Origin: JBNKWA01 sp050299555
GTDB lineage: Bacteria; Pseudomonadota; Alphaproteobacteria; Rhodobacterales; Rhodobacteraceae
Length of the DNA: 21,301 bases
Direction of reading: 5' to 3'
NCBI GenBank assembly: GCA_050299555.1
Contig: JBNKWA010000052.1
Coordinates: forward strand, 1 to 21,301
How positions within the stretch are numbered: position 1 is the first letter of the stretch; every line of letters starts with the position of its first letter. The notes below the pieces were generated by a model, which was given only the letters and a program-made list of their open reading frames with translations, searched no databases and was not told the DNA's origin. The translations under genes and the position numbers were made by a program. This document shows positions 1 through 8,184 of this stretch, one piece after another.

Positions 1-490
1 GGGCCTTGCAACCATTGATCTCCAGGGCGTGATCGAAGACACCGACGCCGGAGGTATTGATGAACAGCTTGTCGGCCTTGCCACGCGGTACGACCTTGGT
101 GTCACCGGTGACGATGGCGACGCCGGCGGCGCGCGCCGCACCGGCCATCGAGGCGACGATGCGCTCCAGGTCGGCCAGCGGAAACCCCTCTTCGAGGATG
201 AACCCCGCCGCCAGGTGAAGCGGCCGGGCGCCCATCATCGCGATGTCGTTCAGCGTGCCATGCACAGAAAGCGCGCCGATATCGCCGCCGGGAAAGAACA
301 GCGGCGAGATCACATGCCCGTCGGTGGACATGACCAGCCGCCCGGCTGGCACCTCGAAGACCGCGCCGTCATTGCCCTGGTCGAGGATCGGGTTGGCGAA
401 ATGACGCTGGAACAGGTCGCGGATCAGCCCGGCCATGGCCCGGCCGCCGCCGCCATGGGTCATGTCGACGCTCTGGCCCTGGCGGGTCAC
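1..490 (-). CDS. hypE: HypE, carbamoyl dehydratase for hydrogenase cyanide ligand (partial, C-terminus off window)
   Basis: HypE dehydrates the S-carbamoyl group that HypF puts on its C-terminal cysteine, making the thiocyanate that supplies CN ligands to the Fe of [NiFe] hydrogenases. About 163 N-terminal residues are visible. I translated them by hand from the reverse strand. They include the family's opening motif MTHGGGGRAM, the PurM-like ATP-binding stretch SPLFFPGGDIGALSVHG, NDIAMMGARP and VTGDTKVVPRGKAD. The C-terminal half, with the acceptor cysteine, lies beyond base 1. I chose the GTG at 490-488, one base after the hypD stop, because it gives a normal leader before the THGGGG motif. 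An ATG at 463 is the alternative and would start almost on the motif. It is the last visible gene of the hydrogenase operon. HypF would be expected beyond the edge or elsewhere. Confidence 0.95.
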   Translation of the reverse strand, partial: MTRQGQSVDMTHGGGGRAMAGLIRDLFQRHFANPILDQGNDGAVFEVPAGRLVMSTDGHVISPLFFPGGDIGALSVHGTLNDIAMMGARPLHLAAGFILEEGFPLADLERIVASMAGAARAAGVAIVTGDTKVVPRGKADKLFINTSGVGVFDHALEINGCKA

Positions 491-491
491 C

Positions 492-1633
<1,142 letters not shown>

Positions 1634-1637
<4 letters not shown>

Positions 1638-1888
1638 GCCGCGCCTCCGTTCATCTCCGCCAGCTCCTCGCCGAGAAGGCCGGCCTCGGCCATCATCGCC
1701 AACGTGCGCGCCGCTTCCTCCTCGCTCAGCCGGTGCAGCGCATAGCCGACATGGACCAGCACATAGTCGCCCGCCGCAACCTCATCGAGCAGCGCCACTG
1801 AGATGCGTTTCTTCACGCCCTCCAGCGCGACCACCGCCATGTCGTCGCCTTCCAGCGCCACGATCCTTGCCGGGATGGCCAGGCACAT
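1634..1888 (-). CDS. hypC: HypC, hydrogenase maturation chaperone
   Basis: HypC/HupF-family chaperone of 84 residues. It carries the Fe(CN)2CO unit with HypD and delivers it to the hydrogenase large-subunit precursor. The N-terminus MCLAIPARI has the invariant Cys2 that binds iron once the initiator Met is removed. The remainder (GDYVLVHVGYALHRL, residues 40-54) is the typical small OB-fold. I chose the ATG at 1888 because only it puts Cys2 in place. A GGAGG lies 7 nt upstream of it. The frame stays open further upstream, but that part is antisense to the hypB coding frame and is not real. The gene begins 11 nt after hypB and overlaps hypD by 4 nt. Confidence 0.97.
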
Positions 1889-1899
1889 CGGCTCGCCTC

Positions 1900-2760
1900 C
1901 TATTCCGCCGCGGTTCCGGGCGCATGGCCCGCCAGAGCCATCCCCCGCGCCGCCCCGATCCAGGCCAGCCAGTCCGCCATCCCCTCGCCGGTGCGGGCCG
2001 ACAGCTTCAGCACCGTGGCCGCCGGATTGACCCGGCGGGCATTGGCGACGGCAAGGTCGAGGTCGAAGTCCAGGTGCGGGCGAAGGTCGGTCTTGGCCAT
2101 CACCACCAGATCGGCGGCGGCAAACATGTCGGGGTATTTCAGCGGCTTGTCCTCGCCTTCGGTGATCGAGAAGATGACCACCTTGTGGGCCTCGCCGAGA
2201 TCGAAGGCCGCCGGGCACACCAGGTTGCCGACATTCTCGATGAAGACCACCGAGCCGTCGGGCGGGGCGAGCCTTTCCAGCGCGTGGCCCACCATGTGGG
2301 CGTCGAGGTGGCAGCCGCGGCCGGTATTGATCTGCACCGCCGCGGCGCCGGTCGCCCGGATCCGGTCGGCGTCGTTCTCGGTCTGCTGGTCGCCCTCGAT
2401 GACCCGGCAGTCGAGCGCGGCGCCCAGCGCCTCGATGGTCTTCACCAGAAGCGCCGTCTTGCCCGAGCCGGGGCTGGACACCAGGTTCAGCGCCAGGATA
2501 CCGCGCCCGGCAAGGAACCGCCGGTTCGCGGCGGCATGGCCGTCGTTCTTGGCCAGGATGTCGCGCTCGAGCCGGATGGTCCGGCTGTCGCCATGATGGT
2601 GCACATGGTCGTGGCCGTGCCCATGGTCGTGCCCATGCTCATGGCCGTGCCCGTGGTCGTGCCCGTGGTCATGCTGATGGCCGTGCCCGTGGCCGTGCCT
2701 GCCACCACCGACCTCGCCGATGCGGACCTCGCCATGGCCGCAGCCGCATGTGCTGCACAT
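1900..2760 (-). CDS. hypB: HypB, nickel-binding GTPase for hydrogenase maturation, with long His-rich tract
   Basis: HypB is the GTPase that, with HypA, inserts nickel into the hydrogenase large subunit. The product has 286 residues. The N-terminus MCSTCGCG carries the CxxCGC high-affinity nickel motif. Residues 22-56 are a His-rich linker with 19 histidines that could store nickel. The G-domain follows, with P-loop SSPGSGKT (95-102), the metal site GRGCHLDA (Cys150, His151), ENVGNLVCP (Cys182) and AKTD as the guanine-specificity motif (222-225). The ATG at 2760 shares one base with the hypA stop (TGATG) and is preceded by a GGAGG 7 nt upstream, inside the last codons of hypA. The frame is open further upstream, but that is the shadow of hypA. 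Confidence 0.97.
   Translation of the reverse strand: MCSTCGCGHGEVRIGEVGGGRHGHGHGHQHDHGHDHGHGHEHGHDHGHGHDHVHHHGDSRTIRLERDILAKNDGHAAANRRFLAGRGILALNLVSSPGSGKTALLVKTIEALGAALDCRVIEGDQQTENDADRIRATGAAAVQINTGRGCHLDAHMVGHALERLAPPDGSVVFIENVGNLVCPAAFDLGEAHKVVIFSITEGEDKPLKYPDMFAAADLVVMAKTDLRPHLDFDLDLAVANARRVNPAATVLKLSARTGEGMADWLAWIGAARGMALAGHAPGTAAE
2593..2697 (-). repeat. Low-complexity His/Gly/Asp codon repeat inside hypB
   Basis: This stretch encodes HypB residues 22-56, where every second residue or more is histidine, alternating with Gly, Asp, Gln, Glu or Val. In DNA it is a degenerate run of GGCCAC/GACCAT-type hexamers. Such tracts change length by slippage and recombination and differ between related strains. 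In other HypB proteins the tract acts as a nickel store. Confidence 0.85.
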
Positions 2761-3101
2761 CAGATCACCTCCAGTTCGCGAATCCGCATGTCCTCGCCGC
2801 CTGTCACCTGCATCGTCGCCGCCCCGCATGACGGGCAGGCATCGTAGCGCCGCGTCACCTCTGCAGTCTCGAAGCAGGTGAGGCACATCGCAGTGGCCGG
2901 CGGCGACAGGATTTCCAGCTCGGCATCCTCGGCGACACTGCCGCGCATCACCACGTCGAAGCCGAACCTGAGCGCCTCGGGCTCCACGCAGGACAGCACC
3001 CCGATCTCGAGGCACACCCGCCGCACGCGGCTGAAACGCTCCCGCGCCGCCTGCTCCTCGATGATATCGCGAATGCTCTCGCAGAGGGAGATCTCATGCA
3101 T
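2760..3101 (-). CDS. hypA: HypA, nickel metallochaperone
   Basis: HypA is a small zinc- and nickel-binding protein that passes Ni(II) to the hydrogenase large subunit together with HypB. It has 113 residues, normal for the family. It begins MHEISLCESI with the invariant His2 that ligates nickel, and has two CxxC zinc motifs, CLTC (73-76) and CPSC (89-92). The ATG at 3101 is chosen because it alone places the MHE motif at the N-terminus. In-frame codons upstream are possible but lie in the protease gene. It overlaps the protease gene by 8 nt and hypB by 1 nt. Confidence 0.96.
   Translation of the reverse strand: MHEISLCESIRDIIEEQAARERFSRVRRVCLEIGVLSCVEPEALRFGFDVVMRGSVAEDAELEILSPPATAMCLTCFETAEVTRRYDACPSCGAATMQVTGGEDMRIRELEVI
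2763..2772 (-). promoter_or_regulatory. Ribosome binding site of hypB, embedded in hypA
   Basis: Read on the minus strand, this is GGAGGTGATC, an almost complete complement to the 16S rRNA anti-Shine-Dalgarno end. The GGAGG core sits 7 nt before the hypB ATG. It is simultaneously the codons for the last residues of HypA (EVI). It fixes the hypB start at 2760 and supports coupled hypA-hypB translation. Confidence 0.8.
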
Positions 3102-3555
3102 GGGCCGACCCCCGGGCCGCCGCATCGGCGCCGTGGTGCCAGTCGAGGAAGAACGCCTCGGCCAGTCCCAGATGGCGCCGCGCCGCCGGGCTGAGCCCCT
3201 CCTTCACCTCGCCGAACGACCGCCCCGAGATGCCAAGCACGAACGCCTCGGGCGCCGCGCCGTACAGCGTCTTGGCCAGCATCATCACGAGGCTGGGGCT
3301 GAGGTCGTGGCTGGACAAGTTGCCGGCCCCGCTGGCGGTGACAGGGCCAAAGCGGTACGGCGCCTCCACCCCCATCAGCGCATCGACGAAGACCACCTTT
3401 CTTACGTCGGCCACCATCAGCGCATGATCCACCATGAGCTGATAGTCCACACGGCAGGTCACCCCCGGCAGGCCGCGCGCGGTAATCCTGCTGGCAAAGG
3501 CCGGCCCGAGGCCGTCATCGCCCCGCCCCGGATTGCCATAGCCGATGACCAGCAT
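3094..3555 (-). CDS. hoxW: Hydrogenase maturation endopeptidase (HoxW/HybD type)
   Basis: This nickel-dependent endopeptidase removes the C-terminal extension of the hydrogenase large subunit after nickel insertion. The product has 153 residues and starts MLVIGYGNPGRGDDGLG, the family signature. By comparison with HybD the metal-sensing ligands would be the acidic residue of GDDG (Asp13 or Asp14), Asp58 in FVDAL, and His83 in SSHDLSP. The position directly after the large-subunit gene, with stop and start sharing one base (TGATG at 3553-3557), points to that subunit as its substrate. The symbol hoxW is assigned by context with group 3d hydrogenase. The family membership itself is clear. Confidence 0.92.
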   Translation of the reverse strand: MLVIGYGNPGRGDDGLGPAFASRITARGLPGVTCRVDYQLMVDHALMVADVRKVVFVDALMGVEAPYRFGPVTASGAGNLSSHDLSPSLVMMLAKTLYGAAPEAFVLGISGRSFGEVKEGLSPAARRHLGLAEAFFLDWHHGADAAARGSAHA

Positions 3556-4997
3556 CACGCCGCCCTGACCCGGCTGTCGATCAGCACGCCATCGGCGTTG
3601 ACCAGCTCTACCTGCAGCGGCATCTGCCCCAGCGCATGGGTGGCGCAGGACAAGCACGGGTCATAGGCCCGGATCGCCACCTCGACATGGTTCAGCATGC
3701 CCTCGGTGATGCGCTCGTGGCCGCTGAGGTTCTTCACCGCCACGTCCTTGACCGCGCGGTTCATGCCCTCGTTGTTGTGAGTGGTCGAGACGATCAGGTT
3801 GCAATAGGTCACCTGGTCGTTCTCGTCGACCTGATAGTGGTGGATCAGGTTGCCGCGCGGCGCCTCGATGACGCCGATGCCCTCCTCGCGCCGCTCGCCC
3901 CTGGCCTGCAGATCGGTGCCCTGCAGGTCGGGGTCGTTCAGAAGCTCGCGGATCTTCTCGACGCAGTGCAGGACCTCGATCATCCGGGCCCAGTGATTGG
4001 CCAGGATCGAGTTGTTGGGCGACCCGCCGGTCACCGCCATCAGCTCGCCCCGGGCGGCATTGGCCAGCGGCGTGTCGATCAGGCTGACCGTGTTCATGCG
4101 CGCCAGCGGGCCGACGCGGTACCAGCCGGCCGTGGGGCCCAGATCCTTGATGAAGGGGAACTTCATGTAGGACCAGGACCGCACGTCCTCGACCAGAAGC
4201 TCGTGATAGCGGGCATAGTCGACCTGGTCGAAGATCGGCTCGCCCGAAGGTTCCACCGCCCGAAGCCGGCCGTGATAGAGGTCGAGCGCCCCGTCGCCTT
4301 CCCGGACCAGCGACATGTAGTTCGACGGGAACGAGGCGAAGCCGCCCACCAGCAGCGCGTGCTCCATGGTATAGTCCTGGGCCAGCGCCAGTGCATCCAG
4401 CGCCCACTCCTGCATCCGGTCGATGTCCTTGAGGAACGCGTCGCGGGTCGCCACCGGCAGGTTTCGGTTGATGCCTCCCGGGATGGCGCCGGTGCCGTGG
4501 ATCTTCTTGCCGGCGGTCGCCTCGATGATGTCCTGGCCGAACTTGCGCATCAGGATGGCGCGGCGGCCGAGCTCGGGCTCCTGGCGGATCACCTCGAAGA
4601 TGTTGCGCCGCTCGGCCGGGGCGCCGAAGCCGAACAGGAGGTCGGGCGCGGCAAGGTGGAAGAAGTGCAGCACGTGGCTCTGCATCACCTGCCCGTAGTG
4701 CATCAGCCGGCGCATCTTCTCGGCGGTCGGCGGCAGCGTGTCCACGCCGACGATCATGTCCATCGCCTTGGCCGCCGCCAGATGGTGGCTGACCGGGCAG
4801 ATGCCGCACAGCCGCTGGACGATCACCGGCACCTCCCACAAGAGGCGCCCGCGGATGAAGCGCTCGAAGCCGCGGAACTCGACGATGTGCAGCCGCGCCT
4901 CGTCGACCTCGTTGTCGCGGTTGAGGTGGATGGTCACCTTGCCGTGTCCCTCGACGCGGGTCACCGGGGAAATCTCGATCAGTCTCGGTTCGGCCAT
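3555..4997 (-). CDS. hoxH: HoxH, catalytic large subunit of bidirectional NAD-linked [NiFe] hydrogenase
   Basis: This is the catalytic subunit of a cytosolic group 3d-type hydrogenase and carries the NiFe(CN)2CO site. The product has 480 residues. Visible are SPVTRVEGHGK (10-20), the L1 nickel motif LCGIC (Cys64, Cys67), the active-site arginine motif EAPRG (Arg381) and the L2 motif DPCLSCATH (Cys448, Cys451, His454). Cleavage after His454 would remove a 26-residue tail beginning ALGQMPL, so the gene encodes an immature precursor for the adjacent protease. I use the ATG at 4997, which has GGGGGAG 9 nt upstream. An in-frame TTG 18 bases earlier lies in that ribosome binding site and is less likely. 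The gene starts 21 nt after hoxY. Confidence 0.97.
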   Translation of the reverse strand: MAEPRLIEISPVTRVEGHGKVTIHLNRDNEVDEARLHIVEFRGFERFIRGRLLWEVPVIVQRLCGICPVSHHLAAAKAMDMIVGVDTLPPTAEKMRRLMHYGQVMQSHVLHFFHLAAPDLLFGFGAPAERRNIFEVIRQEPELGRRAILMRKFGQDIIEATAGKKIHGTGAIPGGINRNLPVATRDAFLKDIDRMQEWALDALALAQDYTMEHALLVGGFASFPSNYMSLVREGDGALDLYHGRLRAVEPSGEPIFDQVDYARYHELLVEDVRSWSYMKFPFIKDLGPTAGWYRVGPLARMNTVSLIDTPLANAARGELMAVTGGSPNNSILANHWARMIEVLHCVEKIRELLNDPDLQGTDLQARGERREEGIGVIEAPRGNLIHHYQVDENDQVTYCNLIVSTTHNNEGMNRAVKDVAVKNLSGHERITEGMLNHVEVAIRAYDPCLSCATHALGQMPLQVELVNADGVLIDSRVRAA

Positions 4998-5018
4998 CTC
5001 AAGGTTCTCCCCCAAGGG

Positions 5019-5588
5019 TCAGTCAAACTTGATCTTTTCGCGCTCGAAGCCGCGGAACTTTCCGGCCAGCAGCCGGCTCAGCGTGTCGAAGATGACGTCA
5101 CCGGTCGGCGCGCAGCCCGGGATCTGATGGTCGATCTCCACCACCTCGGAACAGGGATAGACCTCGTCCAGAAGCAGCGGCAGCGCCGGGTCGTTGGGAA
5201 TGTTGTGGGTCTCGTTGCGGATGTAGCGCCCGGTGATATAGGCCTCGTCCAGGCACTCGCGCAGCGGCTCGTCGGAATGCATGATGGCGTTCCGCATCGC
5301 CGGCAGGCCGCCCATGATCGCGCATTGACCGATGGCGATCAGCACGTCGCAGTTGCGGCGGAAGTCCCGCAGGACATGGACGTTCTCCTCGTTGCAGCAG
5401 CCGCCCTCGATGATCCCGATATCGCAGCGCCGGGTGAAGCGCTTGATGTCGGTCAGGGGCGAGCGGTCCACCTCGACCAGCTTCATCAGCTCGATCAGCC
5501 GCTCGTCGATGTCGAGGATCGCCATGTGGCAGCCGAAACAGCCGGCGAGCGAGGCGGTGGCGATGCGGGCCCTGGGCAGCTCATCCAC
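5019..5588 (-). CDS. hoxY: HoxY, small electron-transfer subunit of the [NiFe] hydrogenase
   Basis: HoxY pairs with HoxH and carries a single [4Fe-4S] cluster next to the NiFe site. The protein has 189 residues and lacks the extra ferredoxin-type cysteines of larger [NiFe] small subunits. Expected ligands are Cys17 and Cys20 (GCFGCH), Cys89 (GQCAIMGG) and Cys159 (PGCAP). The conserved EGGCCNEEN (61-69) is also present. There is no Tat signal, so it acts in the cytosol. The start is a GTG at 5588, with AGGAG 8 nt upstream, overlapping the hoxU stop by 8 nt (GTGGATGA). The ATG inside that overlap is in another frame. The weaker start codon with overlap suggests coupling to hoxU translation. Confidence 0.96.
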   Translation of the reverse strand: MDELPRARIATASLAGCFGCHMAILDIDERLIELMKLVEVDRSPLTDIKRFTRRCDIGIIEGGCCNEENVHVLRDFRRNCDVLIAIGQCAIMGGLPAMRNAIMHSDEPLRECLDEAYITGRYIRNETHNIPNDPALPLLLDEVYPCSEVVEIDHQIPGCAPTGDVIFDTLSRLLAGKFRGFEREKIKFD

Positions 5589-6300
5589 GGCGCTTCTCCT
5601 CGATCTCGTGGCCGATCAGCCCCTTGTCGAACTCGCGCTCGCCGATGGGCGTGGCAAAGCCGACCCGCTTGCGGATGATGCAGCCGACCGGGCAGACATC
5701 GGCCGAGATGGCGTGGTCGGCGACCTCGGCGTCGGTATGGGCAAGGTCCTCGCCGTTGACCGCGACCCTGCGGTGGATGCCGCGCCCGACATAGCCGAAG
5801 ATGCCCTTGCCATCGACATCGCGCGAGGCGCGGATGCAGCGGCCGCAGCTGATGCAGCGGTTGGTGTCCAGCGCGATGTCGGGATGGCTCGCATCCACCG
5901 CCCGGCAGGGTTCGAGATACGGGAACTTGGTCGGCGCCGTCATGTCGAGCCGATAGGCCATGGCCTGCAGCTCGCAATTGCCGCTCGCCTCGCAGATCGG
6001 GCACAGATGGTTGCCCTCGTGGAACAGCATCTCGACCAGGTCGCGGCGCAGCTTGTTGATATGGCCGGTCTCGTTCTCGACCGTCAGCCCCGGCGCCGCC
6101 GGCTGGGTGCAGGCCGCGACACTGCGCCCGTTCGCCTTGACGGTGCAGACCCGGCATCCGCCCTGATGGCGCAGCCCTTCGTGATCGCAGAGCCGGGGGA
6201 TGTAGATGTTCGCTTCGTCGGCGGCCTCCATGATCGTCTGGCCCGCCTTCGCGTCGATCTCCACCCCGTCGATGGTGAAGGTGAAACCGGCCTTGCTCAT
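5581..6300 (-). CDS. hoxU: HoxU, diaphorase Fe-S subunit (NuoG N-terminal type)
   Basis: HoxU carries electrons between the flavin subunit HoxF and HoxY. The 239-residue protein matches the N-terminal part of NuoG. Its first domain is a [2Fe-2S] ferredoxin fold with Cys38, Cys49, Cys52 and Cys64. Next is the His/Cys-ligated [4Fe-4S] motif GNHLCPICEASGNC (His98, Cys100, Cys103, Cys109). A further [4Fe-4S] site has CISCGRC (Cys149, 152, 155) and CPVGC (203-207). It ends there, without the molybdopterin-like domain of NuoG, as HoxU does. The ATG at 6300 overlaps the hoxF stop by 4 nt (ATGA). The frame is open upstream only as a shadow of hoxF. Confidence 0.96.
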   Translation of the reverse strand: MSKAGFTFTIDGVEIDAKAGQTIMEAADEANIYIPRLCDHEGLRHQGGCRVCTVKANGRSVAACTQPAAPGLTVENETGHINKLRRDLVEMLFHEGNHLCPICEASGNCELQAMAYRLDMTAPTKFPYLEPCRAVDASHPDIALDTNRCISCGRCIRASRDVDGKGIFGYVGRGIHRRVAVNGEDLAHTDAEVADHAISADVCPVGCIIRKRVGFATPIGEREFDKGLIGHEIEEKRRG

Positions 6301-8165
6301 CGGGTGAAATCCTTGTCGAAGATGTAGGAGCGGCGCTTGGCCAGCTTGCGGGCGCCGTCGATGGCCGACTGGATGTCGAAAGTCGCCCGGATGCCGTCCT
6401 CGGAGGGCTTGACCATCGCCGAATAGACCAGGGGGAAGTTCCTGAGCGTGGTCAGGATCGGGTTGGGCGAGGTCATCCCGAGACCGCAGCGGCTGGTCTC
6501 GATGATGGTGCCCGACAGGTCCTTGAGGTAGTCGATGTCCTCTGGGTTGGCGAGGCCCTTGCGGAACTTGGCGATGGCCTTCTGCAGGAACACGTTGCCG
6601 ACCCGGCACGGCGTGCAGTAGCCGCAGCTCTCATGCACGAAGAACGACATGTAATACTCTACGATCTCAAGGATATTCCGCTCTCCGTTGAAGACGATGA
6701 TGGCCCCGCCCGTGGCCAGGTCGTCGAAGGTCAGGCGGCGGTGAAAGCTGTCCCGGGCGACCATCGTGCCGCTGGGGCCGCCGACCTGCACCGCCGCCGC
6801 GTCCTCGCCGCCGACCATCTCCAGCAGCTCGCGCAGCTCCAGCCCGTAGGGCAGTTCGTAGACACCGGGGTTGAGGCAATCGCCCGAGACGCTGAACAGC
6901 TTGGTGCCGTGGCTGCCTTCGCTGCCGATGTCGAAGAACCACTTTGCGCCCCGGTCCATGATGCGCGCCGCATGGCAGAAGGTCTCGACGTTGTTGACCA
7001 CTGTCGGATAGCCGAGATAGCCGCGATTGACCGGGAAGGGCGGGCGCGTCCTCGGCTCGCCCGGCAGCCCCTCGCAGGACGAGATCAGCGCCCCTTCCTC
7101 GCCGCAGATATAGGCGCCGGCGCCCATCTGGACCCGCAGGTCGAAGTCGAACCCGGCGACGCCCAGGATGTCCCTGCCCAGCAGTCCCTTGTCCCGCCGC
7201 TTGGCCAGAACGCCCTCGATCAGCTCGCGCAGGTAGACGTATTCGCCCCTGAGATAGATGATCCCCTCGCGCGCGCCCACCGCCCGCGCCGCGATGGTCA
7301 TGCCCTCGACCATCAGATGCGGGCGCTCGGTCAGCAGCACCCGGTCCTTGAACGTCCCCGGCTCGCCCTCGTCGGCATTGCACAGCACATAGCGCCGCTC
7401 GGCCGTCTCGGCGGCCGCAAAGCGCCACTTGCGGCCGGTGGTGAACCCCGCCCCGCCGCAGCCGCGCAGGCCGCTCGCCTCGATGGCGTCGATGATCTGC
7501 CCGGGGGAAAGGTCGAGCGCCTTCCTCAGCCCGGCATCCTCGGGCACCGGCCCGAGCAGCACGGCGCCGGCATGGCGGATGTTGTTCTCGACCATGCGCC
7601 CTGCCCGCTCGTGCGGCGAAAGCGCGTCGAAACGGTCCGAGACGATGTCCTCGGGCCGCTGCCCGGCCTTCAACGCCCGGGCCCAGCGCCGGGCGGTGTC
7701 GGGCGTCAGTCCGGTCGCCACCACGTTGCCCACCATCGCCGCCGGCGCCTGGTCGCACAGGCCGATGCAGGGCGTGTATTCCAGCGAGAACGCACCGTCC
7801 CCGGTGGTCTCGCCGACCGCGATGCCAAGTTCCTCCTCGAACGCGGTGGCCACCGCCGCCAGCCCGGCGTAGCGGTCGACGATGTCGTCGCAGAGGCGGA
7901 TGGTCACCCGCCCCTTCGGAGTGAGCGACAGGAACGAATAGAAGCTCGCCACCCCCTCGACCTCGATCCGTGACAGGCCGGTCCGGCGGGCGACAATCTC
8001 CATCACCTCGGGCGAGATCCAGTGGCTCCGGTCCTGGATGTCGCGCAGGATATCCAGCATCCTATGATGGTCGTTTCCATGGCTTTTACAGATGCTTGTG
8101 ACGATTTCTTCCGACGCCTCGCCAGCCCCCGTATCGGCGCCGTTCGGTTTCGCTTCCTTGGCCAT
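6297..8165 (-). CDS. hoxF: HoxF, NAD-binding flavin diaphorase subunit (NuoE-NuoF fusion)
   Basis: HoxF is the site of NAD+/NADH exchange in the soluble hydrogenase. The protein has 622 residues. Residues about 25-170 form a NuoE-like thioredoxin-fold domain, and residues about 195-590 form a NuoF domain. The FMN loop is GLRGCGGAGFTTG (232-244) and the NADH loop is GAGAYICGEEGA (348-359). The NuoF [4Fe-4S] ligands are Cys514, Cys517, Cys520 and Cys560 (ESCGYCTPC and SRCGLG). In the NuoE-like part I see Cys92, Cys133 and Cys137, but the fourth expected ligand position (97) is Asp. The fusion explains why no separate hoxE gene is present. The ATG at 8165 has GGGGAG about 12 nt upstream. The gap to the previous gene is 19 nt. 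Confidence 0.96.
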   Translation of the reverse strand: MAKEAKPNGADTGAGEASEEIVTSICKSHGNDHHRMLDILRDIQDRSHWISPEVMEIVARRTGLSRIEVEGVASFYSFLSLTPKGRVTIRLCDDIVDRYAGLAAVATAFEEELGIAVGETTGDGAFSLEYTPCIGLCDQAPAAMVGNVVATGLTPDTARRWARALKAGQRPEDIVSDRFDALSPHERAGRMVENNIRHAGAVLLGPVPEDAGLRKALDLSPGQIIDAIEASGLRGCGGAGFTTGRKWRFAAAETAERRYVLCNADEGEPGTFKDRVLLTERPHLMVEGMTIAARAVGAREGIIYLRGEYVYLRELIEGVLAKRRDKGLLGRDILGVAGFDFDLRVQMGAGAYICGEEGALISSCEGLPGEPRTRPPFPVNRGYLGYPTVVNNVETFCHAARIMDRGAKWFFDIGSEGSHGTKLFSVSGDCLNPGVYELPYGLELRELLEMVGGEDAAAVQVGGPSGTMVARDSFHRRLTFDDLATGGAIIVFNGERNILEIVEYYMSFFVHESCGYCTPCRVGNVFLQKAIAKFRKGLANPEDIDYLKDLSGTIIETSRCGLGMTSPNPILTTLRNFPLVYSAMVKPSEDGIRATFDIQSAIDGARKLAKRRSYIFDKDFTR

Positions 8166-8184
8166 GCCGTTGCCGCTCCCCGCC

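Noticed and set aside
4997..5015. TTG at 5015 as start of hoxH
   Set aside because: The TTG is part of the GGGGGAG ribosome binding site that serves the ATG at 4997. The six added residues match no family feature.
3636..5678. Plus-strand open frame of 680 codons antisense to the hydrogenase subunit genes
   Set aside because: It is complementary to hoxH and hoxY, whose products have clear motifs. The antisense protein has no recognisable domain, and long antisense frames are common in GC-rich DNA.
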